Below, piece after piece: positions 1-7,254 of a DNA stretch of 17,896 bases. The DNA lies in assembly GCA_002405435.1 (NCBI GenBank), contig DHLU01000166.1, forward strand, positions 8,668 to 26,563, written 5' to 3'. The notes under the pieces were generated by a model. That model saw nothing but the letters and a program-made list of their open reading frames with translations, was not told where the DNA came from and made no database searches. This DNA comes from Flavobacteriales bacterium UBA4660. GTDB taxonomy: Bacteria; Bacteroidota; Bacteroidia; Flavobacteriales_D; Sanyastnellaceae. The translations under genes were made by a program, and so were the position numbers. Positions within the stretch are counted from its first letter, which is position 1. Every line of letters begins with the position of its first letter.

Positions 1-828
1 GGTATCTTTTCTCATAAAGGCTTCAACGGCTTTCCTTACGCTGCCCGACTGGTTGAGCATTACGGCGGCCTCTTCGGGCGATACGCCCAGTTGCTCTACA
101 AGCATGCGAATGCCACGCTGCACCAGTTTGGTATTACTCAGCTGCATATCTACCATTTTATTGCCGGCTACCCTGCCGAGCCGTATCATCACAGCGGTGG
201 ACAGCATATTCAGAATAAGTTTTTGGGCAGTGCCTGCTTTCATGCGTGTGCTGCCGGTTATGAATTCTGGCCCCACGGCCACTTCGACCGGATAATCGGC
301 CTCCTTTCCCGCCGGTGACCCCGGATTGCAGGTGATGCAGCCGGTGGCCACACCGTGTGCACGGCACGAGGCGAGAACGCCTACTACATACGGTGTGGTG
401 CCTGAAGCCGCAATACCCACCACAAAATCAGCGTCCGTGATGGATTGTGCCTGCAGGTCCTTCCAGCCTTGTTCCCGGTCATCTTCGGCAAATTCGACAG
501 CCTTGCGGATGGCAGCGTCTCCGCCTGCCATAATACCAATCACCAGTCCGGGAGGCACGCCGAAGGTGGGCGGACACTCAGAGGCATCCACTACACCGAG
601 CCGTCCACTGGTGCCGGCACCCATATAAAACAACCTGCCGCCATGTTTCAGTTTCCCCACGATGGCGTTCACCAGGTTCTCGACAGCCGGAAGTACTTTT
701 TCTACGCTGAGCGGTACCGTCTGGTCTTCGCGGTTTATGTTGTGCAGCACTTCGCGCACCGTCATACGTTCCAGTTCACGGTAGCGCGAATCGAGTTCCG
801 TCAGGGGTATTTGCGGATTGCGTCCCAT
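1..828 (-). CDS. murQ: N-acetylmuramic acid 6-phosphate etherase, 3' end cut by window edge
   Basis: MurQ cleaves the D-lactyl ether of N-acetylmuramate 6-phosphate, giving N-acetylglucosamine 6-phosphate and lactate; it is a cytosolic peptidoglycan-recycling enzyme with a SIS (sugar isomerase) fold. The first 276 residues are visible; the family is usually about 300, so roughly 25 C-terminal residues lie beyond base 1. Seen here: the phosphosugar-binding stretch MGAGTSGRLG (residues 69-78), DASECPPTFG (81-90) with E84 matching the catalytic glutamate, E115 in VEFAEDD matching the second catalytic glutamate, ASGTTPYV (141-148), and the family signature TGSTRMKAGTAQKLILNM (191-208). The ATG at 828 sits 6 bases after a TAACTTTG box and has no Shine-Dalgarno. 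It is transcribed divergently from the TPR-PD40 gene. The family call is very firm; how MurNAc-6-P arises in this organism cannot be seen. Confidence 0.96.
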   Translation of the reverse strand, partial: MGRNPQIPLTELDSRYRELERMTVREVLHNINREDQTVPLSVEKVLPAVENLVNAIVGKLKHGGRLFYMGAGTSGRLGVVDASECPPTFGVPPGLVIGIMAGGDAAIRKAVEFAEDDREQGWKDLQAQSITDADFVVGIAASGTTPYVVGVLASCRAHGVATGCITCNPGSPAGKEADYPVEVAVGPEFITGSTRMKAGTAQKLILNMLSTAVMIRLGRVAGNKMVDMQLSNTKLVQRGIRMLVEQLGVSPEEAAVMLNQSGSVRKAVEAFMRKDT

Positions 829-834
829 AGGAGG

Positions 835-842
835 CAAAGTTA
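835..842 (-). promoter_or_regulatory. Bacteroidota-type -7 promoter box for murQ
   Basis: TAACTTTG on the minus strand matches the Bacteroidota consensus TAnnTTTG exactly. Only 6 bases separate its last G from the murQ ATG, so transcription would start at or next to the start codon. No convincing -33 TTTG is visible about 20 bases upstream. The call rests on the consensus and position alone. Confidence 0.5.
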
Positions 843-921
843 CGCGCGCTGGGCCCGCAGTGCACGGCGGTTTCTATTCAATTTATCCAATCGCGTCTTA
901 GGGAATTGAACGGACAGTCAA

Positions 922-929
922 TAAATTTG
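922..929 (+). promoter_or_regulatory. -7 promoter box for the TPR-PD40 gene
   Basis: TAAATTTG matches TAnnTTTG and ends 28 bases before the ATG at 958, giving a predicted leader of roughly 20-25 bases. A second near match, CAAATTTG, lies at 935-942. The -33 region is poor. The box lies in the 129-base intergenic region shared with divergent murQ. Confidence 0.45.
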
Positions 930-957
930 GCTGCAAATTTGAGAAACCAATTCAGCC

Positions 958-2595
958 ATGACAATCCGACAACCTCATAAGGTGGTGCGCTGCGCGTTAA
1001 CCGTCATCTTCGCACTCTGCCTCCATTCACAGCAGTTTTTTGCCCAGCGCGATTCTACAGGAGGCGGGTTGTTTGATCAGCCCTTCAAGCAGGCGAAACT
1101 GATGTCTGCCAGGCACGAATACAACGGCAACAACATGCGTGGTGCTCTCACGCTCTTCAGGGAAGTGCTCGATACGGAACCAGATAATGCTGATGCCCTC
1201 TTCGGCACCGCCCAGTGCCATTACAACCTGAAAAAGTACAAGCTGGCAAAAGAATACCTGGAGAAAGCCATAGCGGTTGACCCGAAGGTCAGCGGCGACC
1301 AGGAGTTTTTTTACGGAGAAATTTGTCACAGGTTGGCACTGCTGGATGATGCCATCAGGCACTTTGAAAAATTTGCTGCAGGCAAAAACGCGGGAACAAC
1401 CGACCATCAGCTCGCTACCGATTACATTGCGCAATGCCGGTTTGCCCAAGAGATGATGGCCCAGCCCGTTGATGTGACCATCGAGAACATGGGCGATGTA
1501 ATCAACTCACGCTTTGATGACTACACACCCAGCATAACAGCTGACGGGCGCATGCTTGTCTTCACCTCCCGCCGCGACGACACCAAAGGCCGCGCTATTG
1601 ACGAAGCGGGCGACTATAAATTTTTTGAAGACATCTACTACAGCGAATATAATGAAACAACCGGACAATGGTCTATTGCATCCGGCATTGAGGGGCAGGT
1701 GAATACAGACACCTACGATGCCGTGCTCAGCATCGCACCATCGGGCAGGGAACTTTTCATCTACAAAAACACCGTGAATATGGCAGGAGACATATTCACT
1801 TCTCAATTTGATGTGGCCACACGTTTATGGACGCTGCCGGTCAAAATGGACCGCCCCATCAACACCAGCTATTACGAAGGATCTATCAGCATGACGGCCG
1901 ACGGAAACACGGTCTATTTTATCAGTGAAAGAGAGGCTGGATTCGGTATGGGCGATATTTACGTATCAGAAAAAAAGGGCGGCAGCTGGTCTTCGCCGAA
2001 AAATCTTGGTGCAGTTGTGAATACCGGCCTCGATGAAAAATTTGTGTTTATTCATCCAAACGGGCGCACCCTTTATTTCTCCTCAGATGGTCATAATACG
2101 ATTGGCAGTTACGATATTTTCAAAACAGAATTTATCAATGGTCAGTGGAGTATTCCCATTAACCTTGGCTATCCGATCAATACGGTGAATGAGGAGAGTA
2201 CCTTCTCGCTCACCAAAGACAACAAAACCCTTTACATCGCTGCCGAGTATGACGACAGCCGCGGGGAGCGCGATATCTACCGGGTTGATGTGAGCCAGTA
2301 TGCGCTGATTTCCGGCAGCTATGAGCAAAGTTCATTTGGCAGTTTGGTTTGCAGGGTTTCGGATGTTAACAAAAAGCCGGCCCGTGGAGTGGAAGTAGCC
2401 GTGTATTCTGCCAGCAGCAACAAACTTATTACCTCGGTGAAGACCGACAAGACCGGACAAGCGAAGGTCAATGTTCCACTTAATTTCAATTACCGTTTAG
2501 AGGTAAAAATGGATGAACAGGTGCGCACGAAGGAGGTCTTGCTGCGCGCCAAGACCGGTGGGGAAACGGTCGAAAGTATTGAGCTGAATTTCTGA
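958..2595 (+). CDS. Exported TPR / PD40 beta-propeller / CRD protein (PorE-like, no OmpA domain)
   Basis: 545 residues, predicted to be exported. Order of parts: a signal peptide (1-29, hydrophobic core ALTVIFALCL, likely cleavage at FFA|Q); TPR-type helices (about 47-140); then PD40/WD40-like blades with repeated 'dG..l.F.s' strands near 189-205, 254-270, 306-323, 360-376 and 413-430; then a carboxypeptidase-regulatory-like beta domain (about 462-545, with VCRVSDVNKKPARGVEVAVY). This is the layout of the T9SS accessory protein PorE and related periplasmic proteins, except that the C-terminal OmpA peptidoglycan-binding domain is absent: the protein stops right after the beta domain. No lipobox cysteine is seen. 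It stands alone, divergent from murQ and convergent with the GH2 gene, with 45 bases between the stops. The domain layout is firm; a role in T9SS or envelope anchoring is inference. Confidence 0.85.
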   Translation: MTIRQPHKVVRCALTVIFALCLHSQQFFAQRDSTGGGLFDQPFKQAKLMSARHEYNGNNMRGALTLFREVLDTEPDNADALFGTAQCHYNLKKYKLAKEYLEKAIAVDPKVSGDQEFFYGEICHRLALLDDAIRHFEKFAAGKNAGTTDHQLATDYIAQCRFAQEMMAQPVDVTIENMGDVINSRFDDYTPSITADGRMLVFTSRRDDTKGRAIDEAGDYKFFEDIYYSEYNETTGQWSIASGIEGQVNTDTYDAVLSIAPSGRELFIYKNTVNMAGDIFTSQFDVATRLWTLPVKMDRPINTSYYEGSISMTADGNTVYFISEREAGFGMGDIYVSEKKGGSWSSPKNLGAVVNTGLDEKFVFIHPNGRTLYFSSDGHNTIGSYDIFKTEFINGQWSIPINLGYPINTVNEESTFSLTKDNKTLYIAAEYDDSRGERDIYRVDVSQYALISGSYEQSSFGSLVCRVSDVNKKPARGVEVAVYSASSNKLITSVKTDKTGQAKVNVPLNFNYRLEVKMDEQVRTKEVLLRAKTGGETVESIELNF

Positions 2596-2640
2596 TTATG
2601 TGCAGGCCTGTCCGGTCTGGGAACCACATTTGGCAGGAAT

Positions 2641-5085
2641 CTATGGCGTTTGCCAGAGATCTGCCAGTGTCGTTGCCGTGACCACAGGGGGCAGGCCACC
2701 GTCGTAGCGGGGCTTAAAAAAAATTACTTTTTCTTCTCCCGCATCAAGGTCGAAGTAATTGTCGCTGAAGTGCCCTGCAATGTCAGCGCTGAGGCATACA
2801 TACCGGCAAAAAGTGTCGCTGGATACATGAATGGGATATCCTTCTTCCCTGGGCTTGCGTACGTCGGCAACCGGTTGGGCATAGGGCAATGTATCCCACT
2901 GTATGGAAGGGTGAAAGACCCGCCATTCGCACGAGTGTTCACCTGCAGTGAAGCGGTGAAGCAGGTACCACGATGCATCTGGAAGCAGGGTGTCAGGGGT
3001 TGCTGACTCGGTGTCAGCGCCATGTTGCGTGTGGTACCGCATAACATGGTGCTGAGGCGCGCATTCTCCATCGCATAGGGCGCTCACGGTGCCGTTTGTT
3101 TCAAAACACGTCAGGGGTGCAAAGGCACGGCGCACGAAATAGTGCAGTGCCTTCCACTCACCATTGTAGTCTATGCTGCTCCACGAAAATGCAGGCCACG
3201 TATCATTAAGTTGCCAATACAGTGAACCTCCGCAACGCAGACCTGCTGCACGCTGGGCGTATATGCCCCTCGCTATGCCCTCAGCTTGCACCAGTTGCGA
3301 GAGCTGGGCGTATTGGACAATACTGTCCGGTGACAACGCAGGGTAGGCATCGCGCATGTAGGCATGGATGAGGTCGAAACCGCGCGGGTGTTTCTGGTGC
3401 AAGACCCAGCCCGGGGCATTGCGTTGCAGGGTTTCTCCTTGCATCATAAGTGCCATCACCTCTTCGGAAGGAAACGACTGGAATCCGAACTCGCTCATAA
3501 ACCGAGGCACATGCGTATCGAAATGGGAAAAGGGTTTTCCGTCATGCCACACCCACCAGTCGTGGGCGTCGCCGGTGTGGAGGTAGCGGTTGTCTCCACG
3601 TCCCAGTGCAGGGGATGATTCGTGGTATGGTACGCCGGCAAATTCGGTTGCGATCCCTTTGAGCAAGGCGCGAAAGATCCTGTTATAGGAGCGTTGGATG
3701 CGTGCCCGGGCTCTGTGGGGCAGCGCGTCCTGCCAGCCCCAGCGTTGCCAGCCCTCGCTCACTTCATTGTTTCCGCACCATAGTGCAATGCAGGGATGGT
3801 TGCGAAGGCGCTTCACCTGTGCAGTGGCTTCGGCCTCTACGGAAGCGGCGAACGCATCTGTTCCCGGGTACATGGTGCAGGCAAACATAAAATCCTGCCA
3901 GACCAGCAGGCCCAGGCTGTCGCATGCCTCGTAAAAGGAATTGCGCTCGTAAATGCCGCCGCCCCACACCCGTATCATGTTCATGTGCGCCGCTGCGCAG
4001 CTCCTCATGAGCCACTGGTGTTCGGCGGTATCGTTTTCTGAGGGAAACGGACTGACTGGGATGTAGTTGGCCCCACGTGCATAAATTCTCTTTCCGTTGA
4101 GCCTGAAGTAAAATGAACTTCCTGTGGCGTCCGGTTCCTGCACCAGCGCTATGGTACGTATGCCTGTGCAGACTTCCCGGTGGTCATGCACCATGCCTTG
4201 TTGTGAAAGCTTCAGGTCAAAATGATACAGGAAGGGTTCACCTTCTCCGTTGCACCACCACAACCGGGGTTTTTCGATTTGCCAGGTCATACGCACCCGG
4301 TTGAGCCCTTTGTGCAAGCGATGCCTGCTGCGCACCACTTGACCGGTTTCATGGCAAATCATAGCAAGGGCTGCCTCCTCTGCCTGCAGCGACTGAATTT
4401 CGGCGATGATTTCCATTTCGGCACGCAGGCTGTCAACCGCCAGCGTTCTGATATGAACATCCTCAAGGCGGCAATCGGAGTAACCTATGAAACGGATATT
4501 TCCGGTGATGCCGCAAGACAGGAGCCGTGGCCCCCAGTCCCACCCGAACTGGTACTGCGGCTTGCGCACCACAGCCCGCGCGGCGTCACCCGGCAGGGCA
4601 TGGGGAACCCGGGCCGTAAGCGCTGCTGATTTTTTTATCACAGGATGAAATACAATGCGCAGCACGTTGAAAGTGGGTTTCAGCAGTCCGGTCACTGTTG
4701 CCTGCCATGGCCTGAATGCATTGTCTGCTGAAATAACGAGGCTGTCATTGAGATAGACATCGGCAAAGGTGTCTAACCCTTCGCACTCGAGCACGGCATG
4801 GCGGTGTCTGGAGATGCTTGTGGCGTCAAAAGGAAAACTCTGATGTACCCATTCTTTTTCTTCTACCCAACGGCAATCAGCCTCTCCGGTTCCTGTGAGC
4901 GGGTTAGAGATTTTCCCCAGACAAAAGAGGTCCAGGTGCACATAGCCCGGCACATGCGCTTCCTGCCATGCAGACGTTCCTGCCTCGGAAAAAACCCAAC
5001 CGGTATCTAACGGGAGTACGGTAACCTGCGCGGTAGTAGCAGCGGCGTACAGAAGGGTGATTGCGGCGGTAGTGATTCTTGGCAT
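2641..5085 (-). CDS. GH2 beta-mannosidase-type glycoside hydrolase, exported
   Basis: 814 residues, normal for GH2 beta-mannosidases (retaining exo-enzymes that release mannose from non-reducing ends). A signal peptide (1-19, cleavage TTA|Q) with no lipobox cysteine points to a periplasmic or secreted protein. Parts: N-terminal sugar-binding jelly roll (about 24-200, with VPGYVHLDL and YQFGWDWGP), an Ig-like domain (about 205-315), a TIM barrel (about 325-650) and C-terminal Ig-like domains ending with NYFDLDAGE (776-784). Catalytic residues: acid/base E441 in LWCGNNEVSEGW, nucleophile E532 in MSEFGFQSFPS; MIRVWGGGIYE (370-380) is also classic. The ATG at 5085 overlaps the upstream GT2 stop by one base (TAATG), so translation is probably coupled; the open frame upstream of it lies inside the GT2 gene. 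It is the last gene of the GT4-GT2-GH2 unit. Mannosidase specificity is by motif; related GH2 activities cannot be excluded. Confidence 0.92.
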   Translation of the reverse strand: MPRITTAAITLLYAAATTAQVTVLPLDTGWVFSEAGTSAWQEAHVPGYVHLDLFCLGKISNPLTGTGEADCRWVEEKEWVHQSFPFDATSISRHRHAVLECEGLDTFADVYLNDSLVISADNAFRPWQATVTGLLKPTFNVLRIVFHPVIKKSAALTARVPHALPGDAARAVVRKPQYQFGWDWGPRLLSCGITGNIRFIGYSDCRLEDVHIRTLAVDSLRAEMEIIAEIQSLQAEEAALAMICHETGQVVRSRHRLHKGLNRVRMTWQIEKPRLWWCNGEGEPFLYHFDLKLSQQGMVHDHREVCTGIRTIALVQEPDATGSSFYFRLNGKRIYARGANYIPVSPFPSENDTAEHQWLMRSCAAAHMNMIRVWGGGIYERNSFYEACDSLGLLVWQDFMFACTMYPGTDAFAASVEAEATAQVKRLRNHPCIALWCGNNEVSEGWQRWGWQDALPHRARARIQRSYNRIFRALLKGIATEFAGVPYHESSPALGRGDNRYLHTGDAHDWWVWHDGKPFSHFDTHVPRFMSEFGFQSFPSEEVMALMMQGETLQRNAPGWVLHQKHPRGFDLIHAYMRDAYPALSPDSIVQYAQLSQLVQAEGIARGIYAQRAAGLRCGGSLYWQLNDTWPAFSWSSIDYNGEWKALHYFVRRAFAPLTCFETNGTVSALCDGECAPQHHVMRYHTQHGADTESATPDTLLPDASWYLLHRFTAGEHSCEWRVFHPSIQWDTLPYAQPVADVRKPREEGYPIHVSSDTFCRYVCLSADIAGHFSDNYFDLDAGEEKVIFFKPRYDGGLPPVVTATTLADLWQTP

Positions 5086-6110
5086 TATCGTGAATCGGAA
5101 AGGCTGTGCGGCATAGACCGGCCCGGGCGAAGCAGCCGCAGGAAGCCGGCAATAAAACCGCTGCCGTAGGCAAAGTGCAGCACGGGAAAGGTGATCAAGA
5201 GCTGGGCCATCAGGCCTTTTCCACTCCCGGCCGAGATGCTGAAAGCGATGAGCAGCAAAACATACAAAACGGCTGGCACCGCAAAGAGCGGATAAAAAGC
5301 AGGAAGGAACAGCGTGAGCATCAGCGAAAGAAAAAGTCCACCCACCAGTAGGGGCGGGACACACTGCCGCAGGGTGGCGGGTTTACCGAGTTTACGGATT
5401 ACCAGTGGCTTGAACAGTCCATACTGGAAGTACATTTTCCACAACTGTTGGCGCTTGGGTCTTGCGAAGTACCGCGTGCAAATGGAGGGTACCAGCAATA
5501 TCCTGCCGCCGGAGCGCAGAATCCGACCATTGAATTCGTCATCCTGGTTGCGCAACAGTTCCTCATCAAACAGACCGATGCGTCCGAACAGACTTTTTCT
5601 GAAACAACCGAAGGGCACGGTGTCAGTAAAAACGGGTTCACGGTGGCCGGTTCTGAACAGCGCGTTACCGATGCCGAAGGGATGGGAAAGAGCCGCGGCG
5701 ATGGCACGTGCCTCGCTGGTATCTGCGCCCGGCACGGTTTCCAGTATGCCGCCCACATTGTCGGCCTCACTTTCCAGCAGGTGACGCACACAGGCCGAGA
5801 GATAGTGGTCTGGATAGGCGCAGTGCACATCAAGCCTCACGATAATGTCACCCGATGCCTCCCGTATACAATGGTTGAGTGCGTGCGGAACATAGCGCCG
5901 GGGATTATCCAGCAGCACAAAATGGCTGAATGCCGGGCGGTAGCGGTTGATTTCATCGCGGGTACGGTCGGTGCTCATTCCGTCGGCGACGATGACCTCC
6001 AGGCGAGACTTGTCATAATCCTGCAGGGCAAGACTTTCCAGAAAAGGTCCGATATAGCCCGCTTCATTGTAGCAGGGTATGATGACGGAAACCATGGGTA
6101 AATGTTTCAT
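5085..6110 (-). CDS. GT2 family membrane glycosyltransferase, ExoA-like
   Basis: 341 residues. The N-terminal GT-A catalytic domain (about 6-240) opens with VSVIIPCYNEAGYI and carries the nucleotide-binding ADGMSTDRT (42-50), RLDVHCAYP (92-100, in the place of the DxD metal site), PFGCFRK (166-172) and NQDDEFNGR (188-196, acceptor/base region), then a QxxRW-like KRQQLWKMYF (219-228). Three hydrophobic spans follow at about 252-269, 271-291 and 300-325, so it is an inner-membrane enzyme with a cytosolic active site. The layout resembles ExoA of succinoglycan synthesis, which extends lipid-linked sugars. The ATG at 6110 overlaps the GT4 stop by four bases (ATGA), and its own TAA overlaps the GH2 ATG. 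A later in-frame ATG (codon 6) is possible but less likely. Donor sugar and acceptor are unknown. Confidence 0.88.
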   Translation of the reverse strand: MKHLPMVSVIIPCYNEAGYIGPFLESLALQDYDKSRLEVIVADGMSTDRTRDEINRYRPAFSHFVLLDNPRRYVPHALNHCIREASGDIIVRLDVHCAYPDHYLSACVRHLLESEADNVGGILETVPGADTSEARAIAAALSHPFGIGNALFRTGHREPVFTDTVPFGCFRKSLFGRIGLFDEELLRNQDDEFNGRILRSGGRILLVPSICTRYFARPKRQQLWKMYFQYGLFKPLVIRKLGKPATLRQCVPPLLVGGLFLSLMLTLFLPAFYPLFAVPAVLYVLLLIAFSISAGSGKGLMAQLLITFPVLHFAYGSGFIAGFLRLLRPGRSMPHSLSDSR

Positions 6111-7204
6111 GCCAGTACTTGTTGGTAGAGTTGGATGAGCGTCTGTGCTTCAGACTCCCAATTGAACACGGTCTGAACCGCTTTTTTACCCAAAGCCCCT
6201 TCGCGGGCGGCCCTGTCCGGATCGCTCAGGTAACCATTGATTGTTTCTGCGAATGCCCGGGCATCGAAGATGTTGGTGACGGCACCGCACTGGTGGTCGA
6301 GCAGAATCTGCTTCCACAAGGCGATGTCGGAGGTGATTACCGGTATGCCGGCGGCCATGTACTCAAACATTTTCACAGGCAAGGCTTCGCTATAGCCCGG
6401 AGAGGGGTGAAGGGGTACGAGGCCGACACCTGATTGAGTCAGCACTTCCCTGACGTTGTTGCGCGTGAGGAAGCCGAGGTATTGGACCCTCGGCCATGCG
6501 GCGTGCTTCCGGACTTCATCAAGCAATTCGGGTGGTGAAAACTGACCACCAAGCAAGAGTGTGGCCTTGGTGTACATCATGGCGTCAAGCAATTCGAAGA
6601 TGCCTCTTGAGCGGGTAATGCTGCCGATATAACAAATGGCCGGTGTGCCGGGCTTGCCAAGGGTACTTTCAAGTTCGGTCAGACTGGGGTAGTTGCGCAC
6701 GGCTACCGCAAGTGGATTGACGGCAAGAAATCTGTCTCGTATGTGTTCGGTGGCACAGACCACCGCGCTTACTTTTTTCACCCGACGGTTTTCCCAGCGT
6801 TCGACCAGGGCCGAAAGCCAGCCGGCCATCCATGACGGGATGTAGTGTTTGTGTCTGATTTGCCGGGGAAGGTCTTCGTGGCTGTCGTAAATAACTTTTT
6901 TGCCCTGCCGTACCAATTTCACGGCCACGCCGAGCAGTTCAGGGTCATGCACATGAAAGAGCGCTGCATCATGCTGCAGTGCAGCCCTGAGCACACGTTT
7001 TCTGCCTATGAGCCACCGGCGAATGCGTCCGCCCGCAAAGGGAAGCACTTCCACCCGAACACCATCTGCCAGACCGGGCGTGCCGCGAAGGGAGAGCAGT
7101 GAAACCTCGTAGCCGTGGTGGGCAAGGCTTCGGCATTCTTTCAGGAAGATGCGCGGGTCATCTGCGCGGTGAACGGAGGTAAGATGACAGACATGGACAG
7201 CCAT
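6107..7204 (-). CDS. GT4 family glycosyltransferase (GT-B fold)
   Basis: 365 residues, a cytosolic retaining glycosyltransferase using a nucleotide-sugar donor. The N-terminal Rossmann half holds FHVHDPEL (83-90) and VIYDSHEDLPRQI (104-116), common in GT4 proteins of surface polysaccharide clusters. The C-terminal half has CYIGSITRSRG (191-201), YLGFLTRNN (242-250) and the donor-site EX7E motif, E273 to E281, in SEALPVKMFEYMAAGIPVI. The start at 7204 was chosen because the protein then begins directly with the first beta strand (MAVHVCHLTS) and because the TATTTTG box at 7212-7218 overlaps the longer reading (ATG at 7234). The stop overlaps the GT2 start (ATGA). It begins 50 bases after the adhesin stop on the same strand. 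Substrate not identifiable from sequence. Confidence 0.9.
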   Translation of the reverse strand: MAVHVCHLTSVHRADDPRIFLKECRSLAHHGYEVSLLSLRGTPGLADGVRVEVLPFAGGRIRRWLIGRKRVLRAALQHDAALFHVHDPELLGVAVKLVRQGKKVIYDSHEDLPRQIRHKHYIPSWMAGWLSALVERWENRRVKKVSAVVCATEHIRDRFLAVNPLAVAVRNYPSLTELESTLGKPGTPAICYIGSITRSRGIFELLDAMMYTKATLLLGGQFSPPELLDEVRKHAAWPRVQYLGFLTRNNVREVLTQSGVGLVPLHPSPGYSEALPVKMFEYMAAGIPVITSDIALWKQILLDHQCGAVTNIFDARAFAETINGYLSDPDRAAREGALGKKAVQTVFNWESEAQTLIQLYQQVLA

Positions 7205-7211
7205 ACGGCGG

Positions 7212-7218
7212 CAAAATA
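7212..7218 (-). promoter_or_regulatory. Possible -7 promoter box for the GT4-GT2-GH2 unit
   Basis: TATTTTG on the minus strand is a one-T-short version of TAnnTTTG, ending 7 bases before the chosen GT4 ATG. It has the same close placement as the boxes of murQ, panB and tatA. If real, the three genes can be expressed apart from the adhesin. The -33 region is weak. Confidence 0.35.
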
Positions 7219-7254
7219 CATACGGACCCCGCATTCCAGCCCGGAGGCGGTATA

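Noticed and set aside
829..834. AGGAGG next to the murQ start
   Set aside because: It is on the plus strand and points away from murQ; there is no plus-strand start just after it, so it is not a ribosome site.
2629..2660. TGGCAG...CTGCCA inverted repeat between the convergent TPR-PD40 and GH2 genes as a two-way terminator
   Set aside because: The stem is only about six pairs with a loop above 15 bases and no T-run on either side; too weak to call.
5086..5364. 93-codon N-terminal extension of the GH2 frame
   Set aside because: It lies wholly inside the GT2 gene in another frame, has no domain resemblance, and would bury the clear signal peptide that begins at 5085.
5448..6101. 217-residue plus-strand open frame antisense to GT2
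   Set aside because: It is a shadow of a well-supported gene, with no motif.
7205..7234. Longer GT4 start at ATG 7234
   Set aside because: The added ten residues precede the first strand of the fold, and the stretch contains the -7-like box.
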